From an uncultured Bacilli bacterium (GTDB taxonomy: Bacteria; Bacillota_I; Bacilli_A; RF39; UBA660): DNA of 16,149 nucleotides. Positions 4,638 through 12,205 of the stretch are shown one piece after another (position 1 is the stretch's first letter; each line of letters starts with the position of its first letter). The stretch is taken from positions 1 to 16,149 of the forward strand of contig CALVKV010000020.1 in assembly GCA_944333305.1 (NCBI GenBank), read 5' to 3'. The position numbers and the translations under genes were made by a program. The notes under the pieces were generated by a model. The model saw only the letters and a program-made list of their open reading frames with translations. It did no database searches and had not been told where the DNA came from.

Positions 4638-6610
4638 TCATTTTCTTCAGATATCCTATTGTATATTAACTTCCAGTCATCTTGTAGCCAGTGGTTATCC
4701 CAATTACATTCTTGGTAAAAAGAAAGATATTCCGGATAATTTTTTTGTATTTCCATAAAATCTACAGAAGAATAACTTCCTAATAACTCTTCTTCTACTT
4801 TCTTATAATCAAAATTATTTAATTTTTCATTATAATTTTTAGCTAGATGGTAGTATATTAGAACACTTAAACTTTCTTTATTTTTTCTTCTATACTTATA
4901 ATCTGAAGAATAATCATACTGATGCCATAGATTTTTATTCTTTTTTGTATCTATAAAATATGATCTGTAATAATCAGGGTCAACATTTACAAAGCAATTG
5001 CCTTGTAAATATGCTTTATTATTTTTAAAAGCATCTAATTCTTTTAAGATAATTATTCTTTTTACTTTTGCTTGTAAATCTAGCGATTCACAAATAAAAT
5101 TAATATGATATGATTTTTCAATAGACCAATCAACAATTTTTTCTAACTCAGTATATGCAATTGAATTTGGAATCATTGTTATCAATCTTCCACATAATAA
5201 AAAATCTTGTTTTCCTTCTGCTATTTCCTTACGTACTTTTAATTGTTCAGATTTTTTTTTAGCGAATTCTTTCCCATACTCTGTTGTAAATTGAGGAATA
5301 TAGTCAAAGTTTATTTTTTTTACACCTGGTTTTATCATAAAAAGATTATATAGTAAGCTTCTGTTGTTTTTTTCGTATTTTGAAGTTTCAAAATATATAT
5401 CTTTACCATATTTTATAAAATACGGAAATTGATATATATTTCCTATCAAATCACTATTTTTTTGGAAATGAAGAACTATTTTCTGAGGATTTTCTAATAT
5501 TTTATTATAATAATCTAGTTTTTTTTCTAAACTGTATATTTGTTGAACCAAATTAATTCCTTGTCTTAATTCTTTAGAATATGGATCTTGATTTTTATAA
5601 AAATAATTTTCGTTTTTAATTTCGTATTTATATTTATCTAATTTTTGTTCTTTTATTATTAATTTTTGCATAAAACAACAATAATCGTAATTGTCTTCAA
5701 GATAATAATATATAGTATGCCATTCATATTTACCACTATATGGATTGTATTCTTCCTTTGTTTCTACTTGAGGGCTTATAAGATTACTATATTTTAAAAT
5801 AATACTAATTATACTATCTTTTTTTGTATCATCTAAATCGTCTTTTAAGTGTCTTAAAGGATCTTTAATACCAGCATCTTCCAATAATTTGATATATTTT
5901 TTTTTAGACAAATTAATATGCCTTTCTATTGTTTCTTTAGTTTTATTACTATACTTTAGAATTTTTTGTTTTAAATCGTTTAAAAAGTCTTGATAATTAT
6001 CATAATTATCTGAATTTAAGCCATATACATCTTTCCTTTTCGAAAATATCCTTTCCTTCATCTTATCTATTCTGTCATTTTTTTGTTTTTCTTTTAATAC
6101 TTCTTTCTTTATATACTCCACTTCTTCTTTTATTTTTGATATTATCTTTTTTATTAAAATATAAATTTCTTTTTTATCTATTTGGGGAATGATTTTTTCT
6201 GTGTTATTATCTATAGCAAAGAAGTGATTTGAATTTATAGATTTTATTATTATATCTTTTGGATCTATAATTTTTTTCGTTTGTTCTATTATAATGGTAG
6301 CAATGTCACTTGTTAAAACTGGTATTTTTTCTTTACCTAAAGTAACACATGGTAATTTTGATATAGTTATCTCATTTGTTTTTTCATTTATTTTAAAAAA
6401 TAATTCACCTTCATACTTAAATTGATTTATAATTATATTATTTGTTGTAATTTGTTTAGAACATATATCAAAACATGTAAATATTATATTTTCATCATTT
6501 TTCTTTTCATATACTTTATAATTTGGTACTATTGTACCATTTTTGATAATTTCATTTCTTTTGGTACTTATTGTTTCTATGGCACTAAATAATTGGTTTG
6601 TTAAATACAT
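4610..6610 (-). CDS. Large protein of unknown function (666 residues), probably C-terminally frameshifted
   Basis: I do not recognise this protein. It has no signal peptide, membrane segment or clear nucleotide-binding motif and appears cytosolic. Residues 1-140 alternate beta-like stretches. Residues about 146-195 are a highly charged helix (KKIISKIKEEVEYIKKEVLKEK...), a likely coiled coil. Residues about 285-345 are rich in Y, with YSGKYEWHTIYYYLEDNYDY at 291-310. Residues about 440-665 are mixed helical with many W and Y, ending DNHWLQDDWKLIYNRISEENES. Composition is extreme in K, N, I and Y, more so than the backbone genes, hinting at foreign origin. ATG at 6610-6608 follows AAGGTGATCTAG. 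A near-consensus promoter overlaps the end of ychF. The frame appears broken near residue 659, with a coherent tail continuing to 4425. Real expression is likely; function unknown. Confidence 0.7.
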   Translation of the reverse strand: MYLTNQLFSAIETISTKRNEIIKNGTIVPNYKVYEKKNDENIIFTCFDICSKQITTNNIIINQFKYEGELFFKINEKTNEITISKLPCVTLGKEKIPVLTSDIATIIIEQTKKIIDPKDIIIKSINSNHFFAIDNNTEKIIPQIDKKEIYILIKKIISKIKEEVEYIKKEVLKEKQKNDRIDKMKERIFSKRKDVYGLNSDNYDNYQDFLNDLKQKILKYSNKTKETIERHINLSKKKYIKLLEDAGIKDPLRHLKDDLDDTKKDSIISIILKYSNLISPQVETKEEYNPYSGKYEWHTIYYYLEDNYDYCCFMQKLIIKEQKLDKYKYEIKNENYFYKNQDPYSKELRQGINLVQQIYSLEKKLDYYNKILENPQKIVLHFQKNSDLIGNIYQFPYFIKYGKDIYFETSKYEKNNRSLLYNLFMIKPGVKKINFDYIPQFTTEYGKEFAKKKSEQLKVRKEIAEGKQDFLLCGRLITMIPNSIAYTELEKIVDWSIEKSYHINFICESLDLQAKVKRIIILKELDAFKNNKAYLQGNCFVNVDPDYYRSYFIDTKKNKNLWHQYDYSSDYKYRRKNKESLSVLIYYHLAKNYNEKLNNFDYKKVEEELLGSYSSVDFMEIQKNYPEYLSFYQECNWDNHWLQDDWKLIYNRISEENESKQKVYHQ

Positions 6611-6639
6611 CTAGATCACCTTTTTAATTTTTGATTTTT

Positions 6640-6668
6640 ATTGTACAACTTTTAATAATTGTTGTCTA
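6640..6668 (-). promoter_or_regulatory. Strong promoter of the large unknown gene, overlapping the ychF stop
   Basis: TAGACA (6668-6663; five of six), a 17-base spacer and TACAAT (6645-6640; five of six). The -35 box includes the TAG stop of ychF. The spacer is framed by the dyad ACAAC (6645-6649) / GTTGT (6661-6665), with arms touching both hexamers, a possible operator. Confidence 0.65.
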
Positions 6669-7763
6669 TACATTAAATCTAAAATGACAGATATCTCCAT
6701 CTTGCATTAGATAATCTTTTCCTTCAAGTCTTGCCTTACCTCTTTCTCTTGCTTTTAGTTCACTACCACAGTTTATTAAATCTTCATATGAGATAACCTC
6801 TGCTTTAATAAAGCCTTTTTCAAAGTCTGTATGGATGATACCAGCACAAGATTTTGCATTCATTCCTTTTTTAAAGGTCCATGCTCTTACTTCATCAGGT
6901 CCTACTGTAAAATAGGTTGCAAGTCCTAATAAATCATATGTTGCTGAGATTAGTGAATCTAATCCACTTTTTTCAAGTCCTAAAGCTTCTAACATTTCCT
7001 TTTCATCTACATCATCAAGTTCACTTAACTCTTCTTCTACTTTAGCACATATTGTAATAACCTTAGCATTTTCTTTACTAGCATATTCTTTAACTTTTTT
7101 TACATAGAGATTATCAGTTTCTAAATCACTTTCATTAACATTAGCTAAATATATTAATGGCTTTTCTGTTAGAAGATTAAAACTTTTGATGATAGATTTC
7201 TCTTCTTTTGTTAAATCAAGTAATCTTATTGGAGTATTTTCTTCTAAGGCTTTTCTTAACTTTTCTAGAGTTTCATACTCTAAAAGTTCATCTTTATCTT
7301 TACTCATTCTAGCTTTCTTACTAATTCTATTTATTCTATTAGTTACTGTTTCTAAGTCTGCTAGAGCAAGTTCTAAGTTAATTGTTTCTATATCCCTTAT
7401 AGGATCAATGTTACCATCTACATGGATAATATTACCATTATCAAAGCATCTTACTACTTCACAGATAGCGTCTACTTCTCTTATATGAGATAAGAACTTA
7501 TTACCTAGGCCTTCTCCTTTACTTGCTCCTTTAACTAGTCCTGCTATATCAATGAACTCATAACTGGTATAGATTGTTCTTTTAGGATTATACATACTAG
7601 ATAATTTATCAATTCTCTCATCTTTAACATTTACTATTCCTACATTTGGGTCAATTGTTGCGAAAGGATAGTTTTCTGCTAAAATATGGGTTTTAGTTAA
7701 GGCATTAAACAATGTACTTTTACCAACATTAGGTAGGCCTATAATTCCTGCTTTTAAACTCAT
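6666..7763 (-). CDS. ychF: Redox- and ribosome-associated Obg-family ATPase YchF (OLA1 homolog)
   Basis: A 365-residue universally conserved P-loop NTPase that, unlike other Obg proteins, prefers ATP and binds ribosomes; it is linked to translation and stress responses. Seen in order: Walker A GLPNVGKST (9-17), the switch I region NYPFATIDPN, G3 DIAGLVKGASKGEGLGN, a helical coiled-coil insertion (RINRISKKARMSKDKDELLEY...), the G4-like NVNE in LIYLANVNESD (the non-GTP form that explains ATP preference) and a C-terminal TGS domain with FTVGPDEVRAWTF. Length matches the usual 363-366. ATG at 7763-7761 follows AGAGGTAATATT. In Bacillus-type chromosomes this gene lies next to rpsF; here about 6 kb of extra genes separates them. 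No clear terminator follows. Call is firm. Confidence 0.97.
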   Translation of the reverse strand: MSLKAGIIGLPNVGKSTLFNALTKTHILAENYPFATIDPNVGIVNVKDERIDKLSSMYNPKRTIYTSYEFIDIAGLVKGASKGEGLGNKFLSHIREVDAICEVVRCFDNGNIIHVDGNIDPIRDIETINLELALADLETVTNRINRISKKARMSKDKDELLEYETLEKLRKALEENTPIRLLDLTKEEKSIIKSFNLLTEKPLIYLANVNESDLETDNLYVKKVKEYASKENAKVITICAKVEEELSELDDVDEKEMLEALGLEKSGLDSLISATYDLLGLATYFTVGPDEVRAWTFKKGMNAKSCAGIIHTDFEKGFIKAEVISYEDLINCGSELKARERGKARLEGKDYLMQDGDICHFRFNV

Positions 7764-7789
7764 AATATTACCTCTTTTCTTACTTCCAT

Positions 7790-7818
7790 ATTATAGCATT
7801 GTTTCTATATATTTAAAA
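7790..7818 (-). promoter_or_regulatory. Promoter of ychF
   Basis: A perfect TATAAT (7795-7790) with TTTTAA (7818-7813) 17 bases upstream. It sits just after the terminator of the transporter gene, so ychF is a separate transcription unit. Confidence 0.6.
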
Positions 7819-7841
7819 GAAAAAAATACCTTACGGTATTT
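7815..7841 (-). terminator. Terminator of the soj-spo0J-mscS-DUF951-transporter operon
   Basis: AAATACC (7841-7835) pairs with GGTATTT (7830-7824) across a GTAA (GNRA) tetraloop, followed by TTTTCTTTT. The stem begins inside the TAA stop of the transporter gene. Confidence 0.88.
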
Positions 7842-9435
7842 AAATTGTAGCATATACTCCTGGACCTAATGGCAAGCCTATTAAGTACCAACCTACTACT
7901 AAAAGTATCCAAGTTAAGGCAATAATTCCAAAATATGGAAGAAGATATCGTATACTTTTATGAATAGTTATTGGTTTATCTTTATCTCTATTATAAATAT
8001 TTAAGTATCCTATATAAATGGCAAAACATGCTAGTAGAGGGGTAATTCCTGCTGTTATTGAAGTTCCTGTTCTTAATATAAATTGAGCGAACGGGGCAGA
8101 AAGATTTGATTGCATAAATACTGGTACCATAACAGGTGCAAATATTTCCCATTTAGCACTAGCTGTTGGTACAAATAGATTGGCTATACCTATCATAATA
8201 ATGGCAAATATTATTAGAGGTAGGCCTGTAAAACCAACATTACCAACGGCACTAGCACACCAAGAAGCGATAACTGTACCTATATTTGTTTCTCTAAATA
8301 CAGATGTAAATTGAGAAACAACAAATATTAACATTAACATTTCTCCTATAGGAACAAAAGTTTCTTTACAACCATTAATTATGTCTTTATCATTTTTAAT
8401 ACTTTTAGCACCTATTCCATAAGCAATACCCACAAGAGTAAATAGTAAGGCAATCATGTAAGTAAAGCCATCTTGAAAATAAGAATTTGTTCCAAATAAC
8501 TGTCCTAAATATGTATCTTCTTCCATATCTAGAAGCATACCAGAATATGGTAAATTTGGAATAATTGAATATATAAATAAGATTATAACTACTACAGCCG
8601 TAATTATTGCAGCTTTAAGGCCTCTTTTTTCTTTTCTTTCTTTTTCTATTTTTTGTTGTTCTAATTCTTTAGCATCTGTTATTACTAATTCTTCTGTTTT
8701 TGATAATTCATCTTTTTCTTTATATTTACCAAGACGTGGAGCGATTATTTTTTCAATTACGATAGTTCCTACTATTGATAAAATTACAGAAAAAGCAATT
8801 ATTATGAAGAGATTTGATGTAAGACTTACATGAGCGGAAGCATCTATTAGACGAGCTGCTGTTGTTGTATCTGGTATTAGATTTACTTCCATACTTCCTA
8901 CAAATATTGATACACCATAACCAAAACTAACACCTGCAAAAGCTGCTATTATTCCTAAATAAGGATTCCTGTTATTAAGTAAAAATAACATCGCAGAAAT
9001 TGGTATTAATATGACATATCCTACATCATTAATTAATGATGAAATAGTTGCTAGAAATACTATAATAAATGTTAATATTTTTTTATCTATTTTAATTAGG
9101 ACTCTTTTACATAAAGTATCTAAAAAGCCTGTAGATTTAGCAATGCTAAGCCCAAATAGTGTTAAAAGTAGCATACCAAGTGGAGCGAAACTTAAGAAAT
9201 TAGTCATAGCATTACTAAAGATATATTTCATACCATCAAAATTTAACATATTCTCTACTGATACTAAAGTAGTTTCTAATTCATTAGTAGTAGGACTTAT
9301 TGTACTGTATGTCGCTTGCATTTGAAATGCTGATAGAATTGCACTTAGTATTAGCAAAAGAAAAGTAAGAATTAAATAAACTGTAATTGGATGAAAGTAG
9401 AACTTTTTTAATTTTAATTTTCTTCTATTATGCAT
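7840..9435 (-). CDS. AbgT-family membrane transporter
   Basis: A 531-residue polytopic membrane protein of the AbgT family. Members take up p-aminobenzoyl-glutamate (folate salvage) or export antimetabolites such as sulfonamides. The strongest signature is NLFVPTASAKWEIFAPVMVPVFM followed by the re-entrant RTGTSITAGITPLLACFA segment; an earlier INDVGYVILIPI hairpin also fits. A charged cytosolic loop (about residues 225-270, KYKEKDELSKTEELV...KEKRG) splits the two halves. The first ATG (9441) abuts AAAGGAGG with no spacing. The next (9435, two codons on) has a 6-base spacing, so I place the start there; this shortens the overlap with the DUF951 gene to 8 bases. It ends in the operon terminator. 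Position in this operon beside parAB is unusual. Family good; substrate not decidable. Confidence 0.85.
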   Translation of the reverse strand: MHNRRKLKLKKFYFHPITVYLILTFLLLILSAILSAFQMQATYSTISPTTNELETTLVSVENMLNFDGMKYIFSNAMTNFLSFAPLGMLLLTLFGLSIAKSTGFLDTLCKRVLIKIDKKILTFIIVFLATISSLINDVGYVILIPISAMLFLLNNRNPYLGIIAAFAGVSFGYGVSIFVGSMEVNLIPDTTTAARLIDASAHVSLTSNLFIIIAFSVILSIVGTIVIEKIIAPRLGKYKEKDELSKTEELVITDAKELEQQKIEKERKEKRGLKAAIITAVVVIILFIYSIIPNLPYSGMLLDMEEDTYLGQLFGTNSYFQDGFTYMIALLFTLVGIAYGIGAKSIKNDKDIINGCKETFVPIGEMLMLIFVVSQFTSVFRETNIGTVIASWCASAVGNVGFTGLPLIIFAIIMIGIANLFVPTASAKWEIFAPVMVPVFMQSNLSAPFAQFILRTGTSITAGITPLLACFAIYIGYLNIYNRDKDKPITIHKSIRYLLPYFGIIALTWILLVVGWYLIGLPLGPGVYATI

Positions 9436-9631
9436 CTTCATCCTCCTTTGCCAAAACTTTTTTTATTTTTTTATTAAATTCTATTCTAGGCATAAATATC
9501 AAACGGCCACAACCTGTGCATTTTAATTTTATATCTGCTCCTAATCTTACGATTTCCCAATCATTAGTACCACAAGGATGCCCTTTTTTTAAGATTACTC
9601 TATCACCTAAAGTATAATTTTTACTTTCCAT
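9428..9631 (-). CDS. DUF951 family protein (YyzM-like)
   Basis: A 67-residue protein with the typical DUF951 layout: a short SH3-like strand LGDRVILKKGHPCGTNDWEI, then GADIKLKCTGCGRLIFMPR. The cysteines C20, C38 and C41 may bind a metal. A lysine-rich tail follows. Function is unknown; small beta-barrel plus cysteine pairs suggest RNA or ribosome contact, which is only a guess. The family is regularly found between an MscS-type gene and ychF in Firmicutes, exactly as here. ATG at 9631 lies inside the 3' end of the mscS gene (11-base overlap), and its own 3' end overlaps the transporter start, so translation is coupled. Confidence 0.9.
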   Translation of the reverse strand: MESKNYTLGDRVILKKGHPCGTNDWEIVRLGADIKLKCTGCGRLIFMPRIEFNKKIKKVLAKEDEDA

Positions 9632-10427
9632 TGCGAACCTCCATATGTGTTTGTGGCATTTTGATATTAGCAGCAGTTAAAGCAGCTTGTAAGTCTCTTC
9701 TCATGTTTCTTTGGATATCAAGGTCTTTACATGCTTTTGTTTTAACTACTACTTTATATGTTACAGCATTTTGATCAACCATTTCAACTCCCCATAATTC
9801 TGTTTTTCCCTTTAGGAAATCATAAGTCTTATCAATGTTTTCCATAGTTTTTCTAATAATTTTTTCTACTTTATCTAAGTCATTATCTGTATCAACTGCT
9901 ATAGTAACTTCAGCTAAAGAAGCATTTAAGCTATAGTTTGTTACTTCTGTAATCATATGATTAGAAATTATCTGAACTGCACCTTTATAGTCTCTTATTC
10001 TTGTTGTTTTAAGTCCCATTTCTATGACGTCGCCACGAAAGCCATTTATCATAACATTATCACCAATTTCAAATTGATCTTCCATAACAATAGAAATACC
10101 AGCAATAAAGTCTTTAGCTAAATCTTGGAAAGCAAGAGTTAAAACAGCAGCCATAATTCCTACTCCTGCTAGAATACTGCTTACATCTATACCATAGCTG
10201 TTTAAAACAACTAAGATCGTTAAAAATATTACGATGTATTTTAGACAGTTATTTATTAGACTTAAAGTTGTATTCACACGCTTTTTATTTTTGTTTTTCA
10301 AATGTTTATTATTTAAAGCTCTATTAATAAAAATTATTACTACTTTATAAAATATATAAGCAAGAGCTACATATATTATAGGTCTAACTACATATGTAAA
10401 TATTTCTGACTCAAAAAATTCTTGCAA
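9621..10427 (-). CDS. MscS-family small-conductance mechanosensitive channel
   Basis: A 268-residue inner-membrane channel that opens under membrane tension and releases solutes on hypo-osmotic shock. It has a membrane helix near residues 11-33, a second near 60-80, and the pore helix GVGIMAAVLTLAFQDLAKDFIAGI (about 88-111). The cytosolic beta domain follows with FEIGDNVMINGFRGDVIEMGLKTTRIRDYKG and a C-terminal vestibule ending MPQTHMEV. This matches the three-helix MscS/YkuT type in length and layout. The start is TTG (10427-10425) 8 bases after AAAGGAGG; no upstream ATG fits. It lies 14 bases after spo0J and overlaps DUF951. The association with parAB is a conserved neighbourhood in low-GC Gram-positives, not evidence of a role in segregation. 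Confidence 0.93.
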   Translation of the reverse strand: MQEFFESEIFTYVVRPIIYVALAYIFYKVVIIFINRALNNKHLKNKNKKRVNTTLSLINNCLKYIVIFLTILVVLNSYGIDVSSILAGVGIMAAVLTLAFQDLAKDFIAGISIVMEDQFEIGDNVMINGFRGDVIEMGLKTTRIRDYKGAVQIISNHMITEVTNYSLNASLAEVTIAVDTDNDLDKVEKIIRKTMENIDKTYDFLKGKTELWGVEMVDQNAVTYKVVVKTKACKDLDIQRNMRRDLQAALTAANIKMPQTHMEVRNGK

Positions 10428-10441
10428 GGGGATTACCTCCT

Positions 10442-11338
10442 TTATTTATCTAAATGCATTATTTCAAGTAATCTAGTTAAATCATTAGCATTTGTAAAAC
10501 TTATCTCTAACTTGTTGTTTTTTATTTTAACCTTTGTACCTAATTTTTCACATAAATCACTTTCTAAATAAGAATATTCATTATCTTTTGAATTTGTTTT
10601 CTTAGGAGTTATTTCTTTTTTACGATGGAATTCTTCTTTAGAGTTAGTTAATTCTTCTAATCTTCTAACACTTAGGTTCTCATTTATTACTTTATCGGCT
10701 AGACTTATCGCTTGATTTTTATCTTCTAGTTTACTTAAGACTCTAGCATGACCCATGCTTATTTCACCTTTCATTACCTCGTCTTTTATTTCATTTGGTA
10801 AGGTTAAAAGGCCTAACATATTAGTAATATGACTTCTTGATTTTCCAACTTTTGCTGCTAATTCTTCTTGGGTTAAATTTAACTTTGTCTTTAGAGCGTT
10901 ATAAGCTTCTGCTTCTTCTAGGGCGCTTAAGTTTTCTCTTTGTAAGTTTTCAAGAAGTGCTATTTCCATCATTTCTTCATCACTAAAGTCTTTAATGATA
11001 GCTGGTATTGTCTTAAGTCCTGCTATTTTGCTAGCTTTTACTCTTCGCTCTCCTGCTATTATTTCATAACCTTTGATACTTTTTTTAGCAATTATAGGTT
11101 GAAAAACACCATGCTCTTTGATTGATGAAGCTAATTCATTTAAGCTTTCTTCATCAAAGTTTTTACGAGGCTGATAAGGGTTACTTCTTAATTCGTCTAA
11201 ATTTAGATTTACTATTTGGTCTTTTGGAGTTGTGGTAATTATTTTTTCTTCTACCTCTGTCATATTTAATGGTTCATTATTAAATAATTCTTCAAGACCT
11301 CTTCCTAAAGCACGCCTTTTATTTTCCATTTCTATCAA
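10442..11338 (-). CDS. spo0J: Chromosome partitioning protein ParB (Spo0J), CTP-dependent clamp
   Basis: A 298-residue ParB that loads at parS, closes as a CTP-dependent DNA clamp and recruits SMC condensin; it also stimulates the ATPase Soj. Motifs in order: the Soj-activating N-terminus RRALGRGLEELF (8-19), NPYQPR (53-58), the CTP-binding GERRVKA (96-102), ENLQR (130-134), HTH with GKSRSHITN (165-173), SMGHARVL (194-201) and a C-terminal dimer domain. R168 and G196 at the specificity positions are the parS-type residues, unlike Q134 and R162 in the paralog at 12204, which supports this as Spo0J. The start is taken as TTG (11338), 5 bases after AAGGA; ATG three codons later is possible but poorly spaced. 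It overlaps the end of soj, so the two are coupled. Confidence 0.95.
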   Translation of the reverse strand: MIEMENKRRALGRGLEELFNNEPLNMTEVEEKIITTTPKDQIVNLNLDELRSNPYQPRKNFDEESLNELASSIKEHGVFQPIIAKKSIKGYEIIAGERRVKASKIAGLKTIPAIIKDFSDEEMMEIALLENLQRENLSALEEAEAYNALKTKLNLTQEELAAKVGKSRSHITNMLGLLTLPNEIKDEVMKGEISMGHARVLSKLEDKNQAISLADKVINENLSVRRLEELTNSKEEFHRKKEITPKKTNSKDNEYSYLESDLCEKLGTKVKIKNNKLEISFTNANDLTRLLEIMHLDK

Positions 11339-12107
11339 TCACTTCCTTTGCTAAGTTTAGATATGCTTCAGAGCCTTTACTTTTTGGGTCATAGACTATT
11401 ATTGGCTCTCCATGTGATGGTGCTTCTGTTAATCTGATTAATCTTGGTATAATAGTATTATATACTTTTTCTTTAAAGAATTTTCTAATATCATCTACCA
11501 CTTCAAAGCCAAGATTGGTCCTTGAATCTAACATCGTTAATAGAACTCCTTCTATATCAAGATTGGGATTTAATTGCTTCTGAGCTAGTCGTATTGTGTT
11601 TAATAATTGCATAATTCCCTCTAATGCAAAGAATTCACATTGAACTGGTATAATTACTGAATCACTTGCAGTTAAGGCATTAGTTGTAATTAGCCCTAAT
11701 GATGGAGGACAATCTATTATTACATAATCAAAGTTTTCATCTTCTATTTCTTTTAGATGATATTTTAACTGAGCTCCTTTAGCAAAACCTGGTTCACTTT
11801 GACTTTTTTCAAGTAGTTCAATATCAAGTCCTGCTAAATTTATAGTTGCAGGTAATACATATAATTTTTTATATTTTGTTTTTAACATAGCATCTTTGGT
11901 ACTACATTTGTTTGTTAAAACGTCATAAATACTTAAATTAATATCCCCTTTATTAATGCCAACACCTGTTGTAGTGTTTCCTTGGGGATCTAAATCTATT
12001 AATAATACCTTCTTACCAAGGAATGCTAAAGAGGCAGAAAGGTTAATACTTGTTGTTGTCTTTCCTACTCCACCTTTTTGATTAACCAAAGAAATTACCT
12101 TTGCCAT
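11319..12107 (-). CDS. soj: Chromosome partitioning ATPase ParA (Soj)
   Basis: A 262-residue ParA-type ATPase that dimerises on ATP, binds nucleoid DNA nonspecifically and, under control of Spo0J, affects origin segregation and DnaA-driven initiation. Deviant Walker A KGGVGKTT (11-18) with the signature lysine, switch I DLDPQGN (38-44), Walker B/switch II IDCPPSLG (131-138) and the late RLTEAPSHG segment are all intact. There is no N-terminal HTH, so it is the short chromosomal type. Length is close to B. subtilis Soj (253). ATG at 12107 follows a modest GAGAGTGAT ribosome site. It is the first gene of a five-gene operon with its own promoter, while noc ends in a terminator just upstream. Confidence 0.97.
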   Translation of the reverse strand: MAKVISLVNQKGGVGKTTTSINLSASLAFLGKKVLLIDLDPQGNTTTGVGINKGDINLSIYDVLTNKCSTKDAMLKTKYKKLYVLPATINLAGLDIELLEKSQSEPGFAKGAQLKYHLKEIEDENFDYVIIDCPPSLGLITTNALTASDSVIIPVQCEFFALEGIMQLLNTIRLAQKQLNPNLDIEGVLLTMLDSRTNLGFEVVDDIRKFFKEKVYNTIIPRLIRLTEAPSHGEPIIVYDPKSKGSEAYLNLAKEVIDRNGK

Positions 12108-12139
12108 ATTATCACTCTCTTCTCTTATTTGTCTTATTT

Positions 12140-12168
12140 ATTGTATCAAAAATATATTATTATGAAAA
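12140..12168 (-). promoter_or_regulatory. Promoter of the soj operon
   Basis: TTTTCA (12168-12163), a 17-base spacer and TACAAT (12145-12140), after the noc terminator and about 33 bases before the soj ATG. Confidence 0.55.
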
Positions 12169-12179
12169 GAAATTTATCT

Positions 12180-12205
12180 AAAAAAGTAGATTTTACTCTA
12201 CTTTT
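12180..12205 (-). terminator. Terminator of noc
   Basis: AAAAGTAGA (12205-12197) pairs perfectly with TCTACTTTT (12190-12182) across a 6-base loop, and T residues continue to 12180. The stem begins inside the TAA stop of noc. It is A/T-rich but perfect. Confidence 0.75.
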
